Shown piece by piece: positions 1-8,849 of a DNA stretch of 63,275 bases. The stretch lies in assembly GCA_029558715.1 (NCBI GenBank), contig JAKQEA010000029.1:1-63275 (forward strand), in the 5' to 3' direction. The translations under genes were made by a program, and so were the position numbers. How positions within the stretch are numbered: position 1 is the first letter of the stretch; every line of letters starts with the position of its first letter. Below the pieces are notes generated by a model that saw only the letters and a program-made list of their open reading frames with translations, ran no database searches and was not told where the DNA came from. The stretch is from Bacteroidota bacterium (GTDB lineage Bacteria > Bacteroidota > Bacteroidia > Chitinophagales > Chitinophagaceae).

Positions 1-227
1 GCAATACGGGCTGCCATTATCTCTTCACTTTCCAGGTAGGTCTGCCCTAACCAGTAGATTGCCTCTATATTATTAGGGTTAGTTGCCAGCATTTTCTCAA
101 ATGTGGAAACAGCACTGTTGTAACGCTGGGCAAAAAGGTGATTTTTGCCATCCTGCACTGTTTGTGCCTGAAGGCCGCTTATTATTAATAAGGCGGACAC
201 TAAAAATGTGATTGTGGTTTTCTTCAT
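1..227 (-). CDS. TPR-repeat protein, N-terminal part (truncated by window edge)
   Basis: The reading frame starts at the ATG complementary to 225-227 and runs off the left edge, giving about 75 residues. A signal peptide is visible (MKKTTITFLVSALLIISG, then an LQAQ cleavage site). It is followed by helical sequence of TPR type, where residues such as NPNNIEAIYWLGQTYLE fit one repeat. The protein is probably exported. It lies downstream of the PstS-like lipoprotein and TonB genes on the same strand, an order I recall from other Bacteroidota where TonB-system genes sit next to TPR proteins. Its role is unknown. Confidence 0.75.
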   Translation of the reverse strand, partial: MKKTTITFLVSALLIISGLQAQTVQDGKNHLFAQRYNSAVSTFEKMLATNPNNIEAIYWLGQTYLESEEIMAARI

Positions 228-269
228 TTTTCTGTTCACTTTTAAAAGTTGTAAATATAACTTATTTGT

Positions 270-1190
270 CTACTCATTCAGTTTTACCGGCCTGATGCTA
301 AGATTTTTAAATGCTGGCGCCAGGTAGGCTCTTCTGAATATTATTTGCCCTAATTCCCCACTCATAAAATTTGCAAAGCCTGTTCCAAGTCCTCTGTGCC
401 TTTCTTTTAAAATATAAACCAAATCCCGTACCATTGGATAGCGTTTTAGGTAAATATTTGCCTGATAAGCTTTTACGTAAGATCCTTTAATATCTGTACT
501 CTCCAGATGCGCCACTCTTACCTTTTTCAAAAAACTCAGTTGCGATGAATCCTCCGGGTTTCCTATCCACCCTACTCCTATGAATCCAATCACACCGGGA
601 TTCTTCGATACATAATCAACTACACCGTCACTTGTCCGTGCGGCCATGGCATCAGGGGTAAGTGAATCTCCACGCAATATTGAATCGATGATAAAACGTA
701 CTGTACTGGTTGCTTTTACACCGTCAAATACAGGAATTAAATTTTTCTTAAATCTTCCGGTAAGTATTTCTTTTATGTCTTTCATCGTAAAAATCGTATC
801 AGGTGAATCAGGATGAACAATAACCGATATACCATCCCTTGCTATTACCATGCTTTTAGCCGAGACCCGCAACGAATCTGCCAGGAATATTTTTTCTTCC
901 TCTGAAGCCCTGCGTGTAACTATCAGCATCCGTACACTATCAACAAAAAGATCTTTCAGGCATTCGGCTTCAGGTTTATAATCCACTACAATGCGGGTTC
1001 CCGGATGATTAGATTCGTATACCTGTACCTGCTCATCGATTATGGGTTTAAAAGTTTCGTCTGCACTTACATTAATAGTTCCCCTGTTGCGGCTATCCGG
1101 CAACTCCTCTTCTTGTTCCTGATATGATTTACAGGAGGCCAATACAGATAAAAGAAGGAATGCCGGAATAATTACCTTTCTCAATTTCAT
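270..1190 (-). CDS. PstS-like phosphate-type substrate-binding lipoprotein
   Basis: This 306-residue protein resembles periplasmic phosphate-binding (PstS-like, PBP type II) proteins. It has internal matches such as GTINVSADETFKPIIDEQV near the N-terminus and a later KNPGVIGFIGVGWIG segment typical of the fold. I place the start at MKLRKVII because it gives a clean lipoprotein signal with lipobox VLASC (Cys20); the longer frame upstream adds an implausible leader. There is no PstCAB permease nearby. In Bacteroidota, such stand-alone PstS-like lipoproteins often sit beside TonB/ExbBD genes, as here. The ligand cannot be read from the sequence. Confidence 0.8.
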   Translation of the reverse strand: MKLRKVIIPAFLLLSVLASCKSYQEQEEELPDSRNRGTINVSADETFKPIIDEQVQVYESNHPGTRIVVDYKPEAECLKDLFVDSVRMLIVTRRASEEEKIFLADSLRVSAKSMVIARDGISVIVHPDSPDTIFTMKDIKEILTGRFKKNLIPVFDGVKATSTVRFIIDSILRGDSLTPDAMAARTSDGVVDYVSKNPGVIGFIGVGWIGNPEDSSQLSFLKKVRVAHLESTDIKGSYVKAYQANIYLKRYPMVRDLVYILKERHRGLGTGFANFMSGELGQIIFRRAYLAPAFKNLSIRPVKLNE

Positions 1191-1204
1191 AGTTCGGAAT
1201 AAAA

Positions 1205-1453
1205 TCATCTGAAATATTTTTTCTGGTATCCCCTGTAAATGCGCCATGCACCGTAAATAATACAAAAGACCCCAAATACTTTTTCTATAGTATCCGGCTG
1301 GCCCAATCTTTCATTAATCGGAATATTGCCCAGTTTAAGCCTGAATAAAAAGAATAAACCCATCAATAAAATCAGGATACCCATTCCATAATCCATAAGC
1401 GATTTCATACCCGCAATCTGCTTACGTTTCTTATTTTCATATTCTTCAAACAT
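1205..1453 (-). CDS. Small two-TM membrane protein
   Basis: An 82-residue protein with a charged N-terminus and two hydrophobic segments (about residues 20-41 and 59-73), ending in a basic tail. It lies 14 bp upstream of the PstS-like gene and about 100 bp downstream of the TonB gene on the same strand, so cotranscription with the PstS-like gene is likely. I do not recognise a named family. Its position suggests an accessory of the TonB/PstS-like module, which is inference only. Confidence 0.65.
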   Translation of the reverse strand: MFEEYENKKRKQIAGMKSLMDYGMGILILLMGLFFLFRLKLGNIPINERLGQPDTIEKVFGVFCIIYGAWRIYRGYQKKYFR

Positions 1454-1490
1454 CGTTTTGAGTTTATCCTGTAACTGATAGTTCTTTTGC

Positions 1491-1527
1491 TGAAAAATCG
1501 TCCCCGGCAGTATTACATACCAGGGAC
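1491..1527 (-). terminator. Intrinsic terminator after tonB-like gene
   Basis: On the minus strand GTCCCTGG and CCGGGGAC (one mismatch) can pair around a 12-nt loop, followed by GATTTTTC. It sits 30 bp past the TonB-family stop codon, so the downstream membrane protein/PstS-like genes may be expressed separately or by read-through. Confidence 0.55.
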
Positions 1528-1557
1528 TATTGATGCTAGCAAATTATTGAAATTTTA

Positions 1558-2376
1558 TTATTCTGCCCCGATAAATGTGACAGGCAGAACATAGTTTACA
1601 GGAACATTTACCCCGTTTTGCAGTGCCGGTATCCATTTCGGCATCTTTTTACAAACTCTAACTACTTCATGGTCAAATTCATTACCACCACTCAACACTA
1701 TCTCAAATGTATTTACTGAGCCATCTTTATCTACTTTAAACTTAATTCTTACTGTTTTAAGCTCACCTGCTTCCAACTCACCTGGAGTATCCAGGTTTTT
1801 AGCAAGGAATTTCTTTAGCGCTTCTGCACCACCCGGAAATTCAGGATCCTTTTCCTGAACTATAAATTCAGGCTGCCTCGGTTCGGCCGGCACCATGTTG
1901 GTTGAGCCCGGGTCAGCAACCGGCTCTTTATTTACAACTGTTCCATCCTGTTTTTTCCCTTCACTATCCTTAATATCAATAGCCTTTCCATTCAGGTCGC
2001 TGATAGCAGCCATGTCTGTTTTAACTTCTTTCTCGATTTTTATATTGCTGATATATTTAACGGTTGCTATCTTTTCTACTGGTTTCTGCCGAATGTCTTC
2101 TTTTGGCTTTTCCGGTTCTGCAGGTTTTTCCTTTGGCAATTCAATTTGCTTTATTATAATCCCCCCGTTATCATCTGTGGTAGCAACAACTGAATTACTA
2201 TCGCTTCCCAGCATATTAATAAAAACAAAGAGAGTAATGACCGACATACCTGCACCCAATGCAGTCAGCAATCTTCCATTATATCCTTTGCGTAACGCAT
2301 AGGCTCCGTATTCCTTATTTCGTTTCTCGAAAATTATGTCGAGCAGACTTGATTGAAGAATTTCTTTGTTTGTCAT
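1558..2376 (-). CDS. TonB family energy-transducing protein
   Basis: This 272-residue protein has the TonB layout. A cytoplasmic N-terminus carries the NKEYGAYALRKGYN motif common in Bacteroidota TonB proteins. One TM helix follows at about residues 36-54, then a Pro/Glu/Lys-rich periplasmic spacer (about 78-115), then a C-terminal TonB domain (about 170-272) that begins with FPGGAEALKKFLAKNL and includes VRIKFKVDKDGSVNTFEIV. It would transmit proton-motive force to outer-membrane TonB-dependent receptors. ExbB/ExbD genes are not in the window; the gene is first on its strand, divergent from the phosphatase gene. Confidence 0.88.
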   Translation of the reverse strand: MTNKEILQSSLLDIIFEKRNKEYGAYALRKGYNGRLLTALGAGMSVITLFVFINMLGSDSNSVVATTDDNGGIIIKQIELPKEKPAEPEKPKEDIRQKPVEKIATVKYISNIKIEKEVKTDMAAISDLNGKAIDIKDSEGKKQDGTVVNKEPVADPGSTNMVPAEPRQPEFIVQEKDPEFPGGAEALKKFLAKNLDTPGELEAGELKTVRIKFKVDKDGSVNTFEIVLSGGNEFDHEVVRVCKKMPKWIPALQNGVNVPVNYVLPVTFIGAE

Positions 2377-2438
2377 GGCTGTGTGTTTGATGTTTAGATG
2401 CAGTTATATTCTAAAATCCATAAATGCAGTATGCCATC

Positions 2439-2468
2439 TTGCAGCTTGAAGTCCGTAGCTTACCTTTG
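2439..2468 (+). promoter_or_regulatory. Bacteroidota-type promoter of the phosphatase gene
   Basis: TTG at 2439-2441, a 19-bp spacer, then TACCTTTG at 2461-2468 exactly match the Bacteroidota -33/-7 pattern. The ATG at 2474 follows after 5 nt, so the transcript should begin at or within a few nucleotides of the start codon. Confidence 0.7.
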
Positions 2469-2473
2469 CCTTT

Positions 2474-2956
2474 ATGAAAATTTTAATGGTTTGCCTGGGT
2501 AATATTTGCCGCAGTCCTTTAGCAGAAGGAATACTGCAGGAAAAAGCATTCAAAGCAGGTTTGTCATGGAGTGTGGAAAGTGCTGGCACCAACAGTTATC
2601 ATACCGGTGAACCACCACACCCCCTATCACAAAAAGTAGCCAAATTGAATGGTATTGATATCAGTCAGCAGCGGGCCAGGAGATTTAAAGCCGACGATTT
2701 TGATATATACGACAAAATTTATGCACTGGCAGATGATGTGATGGAGGAGATGAAAAAAATTGCCAGGAATAAATTTGATGCAGCAAAAACTAATTTACTG
2801 ATGAATGAATTATATCCCGGCAAAAACATGGACGTTCCGGATCCCTGGTATGGACCTGAACCGGGCTATCATGAAGTATACAAAATGATAGATCAGGTTT
2901 GCGAGAAGATCATTGAAAAGTATACTGTAACCAACCAGCGATTTGCCAACATATAA
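2474..2956 (+). CDS. Low-molecular-weight protein-tyrosine phosphatase
   Basis: This 160-residue protein is the usual size for LMW protein-tyrosine phosphatases. The P-loop VCLGNICRS (C7, R13; C-X5-R-S) lies at the N-terminus and the general-acid loop DPWYG lies near residue 116. Such enzymes dephosphorylate protein tyrosines or, in some bacteria, act on exopolysaccharide tyrosine kinases; no kinase gene is nearby, so the substrate is unknown. The gene is followed 16 bp later by hisS, and the two are probably cotranscribed. Confidence 0.92.
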   Translation: MKILMVCLGNICRSPLAEGILQEKAFKAGLSWSVESAGTNSYHTGEPPHPLSQKVAKLNGIDISQQRARRFKADDFDIYDKIYALADDVMEEMKKIARNKFDAAKTNLLMNELYPGKNMDVPDPWYGPEPGYHEVYKMIDQVCEKIIEKYTVTNQRFANI

Positions 2957-2972
2957 AAGTTAAAAAGCAATA

Positions 2973-4340
2973 ATGGCCAAACCATCATTACCACAGGGAA
3001 CAAGAGATTTTGGACCGGAAGTAGTCAGGAAAAGAAATTATATCTTAAATACAATAAGAAACGTTTTTGAGCTGTATGGTTTTCAGCCACTGGAAACACC
3101 GGCGATGGAAAATTTAGATACCCTGATGGGGAAGTATGGAGAAGAAGGAGATAAATTGATTTTCAAAATTCTGAATAATGGCTTAGACAATCCAGACAAA
3201 GAAAAACAGATCCGGGAAGATTTTGAAAAAGTTTTACTGGGAAAGAATACAAAAGGTATTACTGAAAGAGCATTGAAATATGACCTGACAATTCCCTTTG
3301 CCCGTTATGTGGCAATGAATCATAACCAGCTTACATTTCCCTTTAAACGTTACCAGGTACAACCAGTGTGGAGGGCCGACAGACCACAAAAGGGCAGGTA
3401 CCGTGAGTTTTATCAATGTGATGCAGATGTGGTAGGCAGCAATTCTTTATTAAATGAAGTGGAATTAGCTTCTATCTATCATGAAGTATTCAGCCGGTTA
3501 AAGCTGGATGGATATGAACTACGTATCAACCACCGTAAAATCTTAACAGCATTAGCAGAAATCTGCGGTGGCGCTGATAAAATGATGGATATTACAATCG
3601 CCATTGATAAACTTGATAAGATTGGGATTGACCAAGTAAAAGAAGAATTAATACAAAGAGGTTTGGCTGCTGAGCAGGTAAACATTATTGAAAAATACCT
3701 GGGCATCACTGGTACTAATGATGAAATACTAAACAGCCTGCTTGAGATAATTGGTAGGAGTGAAATCGGAAGAAAGGGAATAGAACAAGTAAGTTTCGTT
3801 CTTGCTAACCTGCAACCTCAAACCATAAACCTTAAACTCGATCCTACCCTTGCCCGTGGCCTTAACTACTATACAGGCATTATATTCGAGGCAAAAGCTC
3901 CTGACATAGTAAAAATGGGAAGTATTGGAGGTGGTGGCCGGTATGATGATCTTACTGGGTTATTTGGAGTTCCTGATATTCCCGGAGTTGGAATTTCTTT
4001 TGGCGTGGACAGGATATACGATGTAATGGAAGAATTAAACCTTTTTCCACCTGATGTACATGCTGGCACACAAGTGTTATTCTTCAATCTCGGCGAGGCA
4101 GAAAGCAAAAAATCATTTGAATTGATGCAGCAGCTCCGTCAACAGGGGATTCCCTGTGAATTGTATCATGAAATGGTAAAGTTTGATAAGCAGTTCAAAT
4201 ATGCAGAAAAGAAAAATATACCCTTTGTGGTTATTATTGGCGAAAAGGAGCTGAACGATAACAACTGCAATATTAAAAACCTGTCGACAGGAAAACAGGA
4301 AACTGTCCTGTTAAAGGATTTACCTGGTTATCATTTCTAA
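2973..4340 (+). CDS. hisS: Histidyl-tRNA synthetase
   Basis: A 455-residue class II aminoacyl-tRNA synthetase that charges tRNA-His. Motif 2 is visible in the RYQVQPVWRADRP...YREFYQCDADVVG stretch. The histidine-specific motifs ARGLNYYTG and SIGGGGRYDDLTG follow, then a C-terminal anticodon-binding domain (about 360-455, ending in the KFDKQFKYAEKKNIPF region). Length is normal. It is the second gene after the phosphatase and ends at a convergent boundary with a minus-strand gene. Confidence 0.95.
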   Translation: MAKPSLPQGTRDFGPEVVRKRNYILNTIRNVFELYGFQPLETPAMENLDTLMGKYGEEGDKLIFKILNNGLDNPDKEKQIREDFEKVLLGKNTKGITERALKYDLTIPFARYVAMNHNQLTFPFKRYQVQPVWRADRPQKGRYREFYQCDADVVGSNSLLNEVELASIYHEVFSRLKLDGYELRINHRKILTALAEICGGADKMMDITIAIDKLDKIGIDQVKEELIQRGLAAEQVNIIEKYLGITGTNDEILNSLLEIIGRSEIGRKGIEQVSFVLANLQPQTINLKLDPTLARGLNYYTGIIFEAKAPDIVKMGSIGGGGRYDDLTGLFGVPDIPGVGISFGVDRIYDVMEELNLFPPDVHAGTQVLFFNLGEAESKKSFELMQQLRQQGIPCELYHEMVKFDKQFKYAEKKNIPFVVIIGEKELNDNNCNIKNLSTGKQETVLLKDLPGYHF

Positions 4341-4366
4341 AAAAAAACTGTATCATCTGGATACAG
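4338..4366 (-). terminator. Intrinsic terminator of the 4392-4772 gene
   Basis: CTGTATC and GATACAG form a perfect 7-bp stem with a 5-nt loop, followed on the minus strand by about nine T residues. It lies just past the minus-strand stop and abuts the hisS stop. Confidence 0.7.
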
Positions 4367-4391
4367 CCCTTTAAGTTGATGAGTATAAATT

Positions 4392-4772
4392 TTAATAGCG
4401 TATTCGCAACAATGGTAAGTAAGCTCTCCTTTCAACGTAGCTGATTCCTTCTGTTTTTGTTCCTTCCATATTAATATCCTGAACCTGTATTTGTACTCCC
4501 ATCACTTTGCCTTCTGTATTTCGTTTGAAAGTGGCTGTACCGCTGTAAGCCACCACTTCAAATACATCCTTTGAATCTGTTTTTCTCAATTCTGAATTAC
4601 CCATTGCTGAAGTAGCTGTAAGCATGCCATTTTCTAGTACAACTCCAATTTCTGTCACCGGACTTCCGTCAGGAAACTTGTATTTACCTGTATACTCCTG
4701 TAAAGAATCTGTTTGAGCATTAACAAGAGAAAAGCTTAGAATAGTAAACAAAGAAAGAAACAGTTTTTTCAT
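4392..4772 (-). CDS. Exported DUF3471-like small protein
   Basis: A 126-residue protein with a signal peptide ending at VNAQ. The mature part reads YTGKYKFPDGSPVTEIGVVLENG and continues as a small beta-rich domain resembling DUF3471, which is often found at the C-terminus of beta-lactamase-like serine hydrolases or as a stand-alone periplasmic protein in Bacteroidota. No catalytic residues are visible. It is monocistronic, with its own terminator on the minus strand. Function unknown. Confidence 0.7.
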   Translation of the reverse strand: MKKLFLSLFTILSFSLVNAQTDSLQEYTGKYKFPDGSPVTEIGVVLENGMLTATSAMGNSELRKTDSKDVFEVVAYSGTATFKRNTEGKVMGVQIQVQDINMEGTKTEGISYVERRAYLPLLRIRY

Positions 4773-4836
4773 ATAGTGTGTTTTTATTTTAATGCAACGA
4801 AAGTTACTTTAAAAAGTTACTATCTCCCGTTAATTT

Positions 4837-6030
4837 TTAGAATTTTTCATAAATAACAGCTGCTCCCTGGCCTACCCCTATACACATGGTAGCCAGTCCG
4901 TACCGGCAATCTCTTTTTTGCATTTCATGCAATAAAGTTGTGGAGATCCGGACACCACTGCATCCCAGCGGATGGCCAATTGCTATAGCACCACCATTTA
5001 CATTTACCTTATTACTATCCAGTTGTAATTCACGGATACAGGCAATAGATTGTGATGCGAATGCCTCATTCAGTTCAATCAAATCAATATCACCAATCTG
5101 TAATCCCGCTCTTTGCAATGCTTTATTTGTGGCCGGCACCGGTCCGATACCCATAATGGCCGGGTCAACACCTGCCACTGCCATAGAAACAATTTTTGCC
5201 ATTGGCCGCAAATCGAATTTGCTTACAGCTTCCTCACCTGCCAGCAACATGGCTGCCGATCCATCATTTATACCTGAAGAATTTCCCGCTGTTACTGTTC
5301 CCTCTTTGATAAAAGCAGGTTTTAAAGATCCCAGTTTTTCCAGCGAAGTCTCCCTTGGATGTTCATCATTCACCACCCAACTGATCAATCCTTTATTATT
5401 CAGTTCCACTGCAGCAATTTCATCTGCCCATTTATCAGCCGCTTTGGCCGCTGCATATTTCTGCTGAGAAACTAATGCAAATTCATCTTGTTCCCGGCGG
5501 CTGATCTTCCATTGCTTTGCCACATTCTCCGCTGTTTCACCCATGGAAAAAGGGTGATACATTGCTGAAAGATTTTTATTGACAAATCGCCAGCCCATAG
5601 TGGTATCAAATATTTCTGCCGAACGACTGAATGCTTCATTGCTTTTTGCCATTACGAATGGAGCCCTTGTCATACTTTCTACGCCACCTGCAATTGCTAA
5701 TACTGCATCACCACACATTATTTGCCGGGAGGCATCCATGATGGCCTGCAAACCGGAAGCACATAAGCGGTTTACAGTATTGCCCGCAACCGTTACGGGT
5801 AAACCCGCCAGCAATGCAGCCATTCTTGCTACATTCCGGTTATCTTCACCGGCCTGGTTGGCAGCCCCGGCAATTACATCTTCTATAGCATTTACATCAA
5901 TACTTTCATTTCTCTGCAATAATGCTTTTATAATATAAGCCAGCAGGTCATCCGGGCGGATGCTGCTTAATGCCCCTCCGTACTTACCGACTGGTGTCCG
6001 AACCGAATCAATTATATACACTGGATTCAT
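4837..6030 (-). CDS. Acetyl-CoA acyltransferase (thiolase)
   Basis: This 397-residue protein is a type II thiolase. The acyl-accepting cysteine lies in NRLCASGLQ (about residue 91). The catalytic GGAIAIGHPLGCSG histidine and the C-terminal CIGVGQGAA cysteine motif are all intact. It cleaves 3-ketoacyl-CoA or condenses acetyl-CoA, in fatty acid beta-oxidation or aromatic degradation. No other beta-oxidation genes are adjacent, so fadA versus pcaF cannot be decided from context. It is divergent from rlmN, with about 70 bp between them. Confidence 0.92.
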   Translation of the reverse strand: MNPVYIIDSVRTPVGKYGGALSSIRPDDLLAYIIKALLQRNESIDVNAIEDVIAGAANQAGEDNRNVARMAALLAGLPVTVAGNTVNRLCASGLQAIMDASRQIMCGDAVLAIAGGVESMTRAPFVMAKSNEAFSRSAEIFDTTMGWRFVNKNLSAMYHPFSMGETAENVAKQWKISRREQDEFALVSQQKYAAAKAADKWADEIAAVELNNKGLISWVVNDEHPRETSLEKLGSLKPAFIKEGTVTAGNSSGINDGSAAMLLAGEEAVSKFDLRPMAKIVSMAVAGVDPAIMGIGPVPATNKALQRAGLQIGDIDLIELNEAFASQSIACIRELQLDSNKVNVNGGAIAIGHPLGCSGVRISTTLLHEMQKRDCRYGLATMCIGVGQGAAVIYEKF

Positions 6031-6085
6031 TCTTGCAGATTTGAAGCAAATATCTGTGAATTCATTTAATCCATCATACAGTGGT

Positions 6086-6093
6086 TATCTTTG
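6086..6093 (+). promoter_or_regulatory. -7 element of rlmN, placed for a leaderless transcript
   Basis: TATCTTTG is a perfect TAnnTTTG. The rlmN ATG at 6100 follows after only 6 nt, leaving no room for a ribosome binding site. Confidence 0.6.
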
Positions 6094-6099
6094 CCCCGG

Positions 6100-7143
6100 A
6101 TGAAAAAGACATTGAAAAATATACGACATCTTTCCCTCGCAGAAATTGAACAGTATTTCGAAGAACTTGGCGAAAAGAAATTCCGGGCCAAACAGGTGTA
6201 TGAATGGCTCTGGCAAAAACATGCCATGAGCTTTGCCGATATGACCAACCTGAGTAAGGATCTGCGGCAGAAACTGGGCGAAACATTTACTTTGCCCGCT
6301 TTAACTATTGATGCTACTCAGTATTCCTCGGATGGTACAATTAAAACAAGATTCAAGACATGGGATGGGCATTTGGTAGAAGGAGTTTTGATACCCACCA
6401 CTTCCCGCTATACTGCTTGCGTTTCTTCCCAGATTGGTTGTTCATTAAGTTGTAAGTTTTGTGCCACAGGCTATATCGACAGAAAAAGAAACCTGGAATT
6501 TGATGAAATATATGATGAAGTGGTTTTGATCAACAAACAATGTGAAACCACACATGGAAAAAAGTTGAGTAATATCGTTTTCATGGGTATGGGAGAGCCC
6601 CTGCTTAATTATAAAAATGTACTGAGATCTATTGAAAGGATCACTTCAGCAGACGGACTGGCGATGAGCCCAAGAAGAATTACTGTATCTACTGCGGGTG
6701 TGGCTAAAGGCATCCGCCAGTTGGGTGATGATAAGGTAAAATTCAAGCTGGCTTTATCATTGCATGCTGCTACCGATGCTAAACGGCACGAGATCATGCC
6801 TATTAATGACACCAATAACATTAAGGCGCTGACAGATGCACTGAATTATTTCTACAAACAGACCGGTAACGAGATCACTTTTGAATATATCCTTTTCAAA
6901 AACTTTAACGACTCACTAAAAGACGCAGATGACCTGATAAAAATTTACCGCCAGGTTCCGGCCGATCTTATTAACATTATTGAATATAACCCGATCGAGT
7001 TTGTCAAATTTGAGAAACCCGAAGAAGAGAAGGTACAAGCCTTTATGCAATACCTGGAAAGGCACCGGGTGAACGTCCGCCTCAGAAGAAGCCGTGGGAA
7101 AGATATTGATGCAGCCTGCGGCCAGTTGGCCAATAAAAATTAA
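6100..7143 (+). CDS. rlmN: 23S rRNA (adenine-2503-C2)-methyltransferase / tRNA A37 methyltransferase
   Basis: A 347-residue radical-SAM methyltransferase. The iron-sulfur motif CSLSCKFC (CX3CX2C) follows SSQIG at about residue 110. GMGEPLLNY and the C-terminal AACGQL cysteine needed for the methyl-transfer mechanism are present. It methylates A2503 of 23S rRNA, affecting peptidyl-transferase fidelity, and usually also A37 of some tRNAs. A TTG at 6091 is in frame, but I prefer the ATG at 6100 because the -7 promoter element overlaps the TTG. Its stop overlaps that of the convergent lipoprotein gene by 4 bp. Confidence 0.95.
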   Translation: MKKTLKNIRHLSLAEIEQYFEELGEKKFRAKQVYEWLWQKHAMSFADMTNLSKDLRQKLGETFTLPALTIDATQYSSDGTIKTRFKTWDGHLVEGVLIPTTSRYTACVSSQIGCSLSCKFCATGYIDRKRNLEFDEIYDEVVLINKQCETTHGKKLSNIVFMGMGEPLLNYKNVLRSIERITSADGLAMSPRRITVSTAGVAKGIRQLGDDKVKFKLALSLHAATDAKRHEIMPINDTNNIKALTDALNYFYKQTGNEITFEYILFKNFNDSLKDADDLIKIYRQVPADLINIIEYNPIEFVKFEKPEEEKVQAFMQYLERHRVNVRLRRSRGKDIDAACGQLANKN

Positions 7144-7571
7144 TTACTAAAGAATTTATCCGCTTCTTTTTGAATTCTATTGCTTTCACTCGTTTTCAAA
7201 ACCTTATACGTTACTACTTCGTTTACCTTCTTAATAAAAACGAGATTATACAAATCCACAGAAAGGTTATCCAACAATTTTTGAGGTAGGTGAAAAATCG
7301 GGAAGTTTATTTTTATACAATTTGTATCAGCCATGAGTTTGTACCCACTGGGCAATTTCCCGTTTTTACTATAATCTAGAATATATTCCTGTCTAAAGCA
7401 ATCACAATTTAAACATGATAAAACAGCAAGTTTCGTTCCTTGTATATCCATTATTGAATCCAGTATATTCTCTTTAAAACTAAGTTTCGTATATACATGC
7501 TTGCTTCCGTTATGACATGAAATCATAACAATGCTTATAAAAATAAAGAATCTAAAATGTCGAAAAATCAT
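7140..7571 (-). CDS. Hypothetical lipoprotein
   Basis: A 143-residue protein with a lipoprotein signal (lipobox VMISC, Cys19). The start at 7571 is chosen because it opens the signal peptide; the longer frame adds nine unlikely residues. The mature part has a CLNCDC cysteine cluster at about residues 54-59. It overlaps the end of the upstream propeller-like lipoprotein gene by 20 bp, so the two are almost certainly translated from one message. Codon use is visibly AT-rich compared with rlmN. I do not recognise the family. Confidence 0.65.
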   Translation of the reverse strand: MIFRHFRFFIFISIVMISCHNGSKHVYTKLSFKENILDSIMDIQGTKLAVLSCLNCDCFRQEYILDYSKNGKLPSGYKLMADTNCIKINFPIFHLPQKLLDNLSVDLYNLVFIKKVNEVVTYKVLKTSESNRIQKEADKFFSN

Positions 7572-8667
7572 AATAGTATAATCTGTCAAAAGCATCATTA
7601 ATTATTGCAATTCCGTTTTTAAAAGCAAAACTTAATCTTGGAGTAACTCCTATTGTTGGATAAAAAGTAGATAAATATTTTAAATTCCGGTCGTAAATCA
7701 AAATTGCACATTTTGCAGGGTCACTCTTATTTTCTTTTCTTAGTCTTTTTATCAAAAAATATTTATCCCTAATGTATAAAAGATTAATATTTTGCTCATC
7801 ATTTAAATCATACTTGCTCGTAAATGCCAAATCTTCATTGCTTTCAACCGAATAGCACATGTAATTATTTTTAAAATCTGTTTGAGTCGATTTCGCCAAA
7901 ACTTTATTACTTATTATATCAGAACTAAAAATATTATCATCCTTTTGAAATACAACTGTCACCTTGCTATCTATAACATCCACAATAGGATAATTCTCCC
8001 TTACCTCACATTTCTTATATTTTTCAGGAAAATCCTGAACCTTTTCCACTAATTTAGAATTAATATCTATCTTAAAGACAGCCTTTTTATCCATTCCATT
8101 TCTCTTATTATATTTTCCAAAAGGCAAAAAAAGATATGGATAAGAATATGCAATTCTTTTATTCAAAAGAATATTACTAGCAAAAAAAATATTTTTGTCA
8201 GTTAACACATCTTTTAAATTAACTTCCATCGCTTTCTTCAACTCTAGCCTAGGGTCAATTATATACTTTGTGTAGATAAATGTTTTGGTATTAAATAGAT
8301 GAAGTGTATCACCAAGTATCACATTACAGTATCTACTTCCCTTTTTTGCAACTTCGTCTAATGGCTTTAATTTATATTGCTCTTTTTTTCTCAAGTTGAC
8401 AAAAACCAAAGAGTCCTTTTCAGCATTAAGATAAATTAAGTAAAGACTATCATTTCTTATGGTAAATTGAAAACCAAAATTTGCATAAAATCCTGTCAGT
8501 GAAAAAATATTTTTTAAATGGCTAATATCATAAGAAGTTGAATCTGGTTTATACTGCCTTGAAGGAATAGACTTAGGTAATTCCCGAAATATATCTTCAC
8601 AACAATTGTTAGTAGCTACTTCACAACCCATCAGTATAACTACTAATAAAAGAAAAAGGAATCTCAT
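7552..8667 (-). CDS. Predicted beta-propeller lipoprotein, unknown function
   Basis: A 371-residue protein with a strong lipoprotein signal (MRFLFLLLVVILMGC, Cys15). The rest is beta-rich, with repeated strand-turn units such as NDSLYLIYLNAEKDSLVFVN, FKIDINSKLVEKV and ILIYDRNLKYLSTF. This resembles the six-bladed propeller lipoproteins (BF3164/DUF4934-like) frequent in Bacteroidota. That assignment is by pattern only. It is the middle gene of a three-lipoprotein minus-strand set. Start at 8667 is chosen for the signal peptide. Confidence 0.65.
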   Translation of the reverse strand: MRFLFLLLVVILMGCEVATNNCCEDIFRELPKSIPSRQYKPDSTSYDISHLKNIFSLTGFYANFGFQFTIRNDSLYLIYLNAEKDSLVFVNLRKKEQYKLKPLDEVAKKGSRYCNVILGDTLHLFNTKTFIYTKYIIDPRLELKKAMEVNLKDVLTDKNIFFASNILLNKRIAYSYPYLFLPFGKYNKRNGMDKKAVFKIDINSKLVEKVQDFPEKYKKCEVRENYPIVDVIDSKVTVVFQKDDNIFSSDIISNKVLAKSTQTDFKNNYMCYSVESNEDLAFTSKYDLNDEQNINLLYIRDKYFLIKRLRKENKSDPAKCAILIYDRNLKYLSTFYPTIGVTPRLSFAFKNGIAIINDAFDRLYYYDFSTF

Positions 8668-8759
8668 GTAAATAAATTCATTTTGTTTAGAAAAATGAGG
8701 TAGTCCCGAAAGGTCCAATCGTTGTTATATTGAGTCTTATTGAAATATAGCAATGATTA

Positions 8760-8811
8760 GCAAACAAACTTGTACGCATTTCGATAAACCCAATGTGACA
8801 AATTTGTTTGC
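8760..8811. repeat. Inverted repeat between two lipoprotein genes
   Basis: GCAAACAAA (8760-8768) and TTTGTTTGC (8803-8811) are perfect 9-bp inverted arms 34 bp apart. On the minus strand the segment begins just after GGCTGTCTCAAA, a sequence reminiscent of some insertion-sequence ends. No partner end or transposase is visible. Confidence 0.4.
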
Positions 8812-8849
8812 GTTTGAGACAGCCTAATTAAAAAAATTATTATAGAGCA

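Noticed and set aside
1895-2302. 135-codon open frame on the + strand
   Set aside because: Antisense to the TonB-family gene, with no start signal or family match.
4886-5467. 193-codon open frame on the + strand
   Set aside because: It lies entirely antisense to the thiolase gene, which has intact catalytic motifs; its translation is low-complexity Ser/Ala/Pro with no domain.
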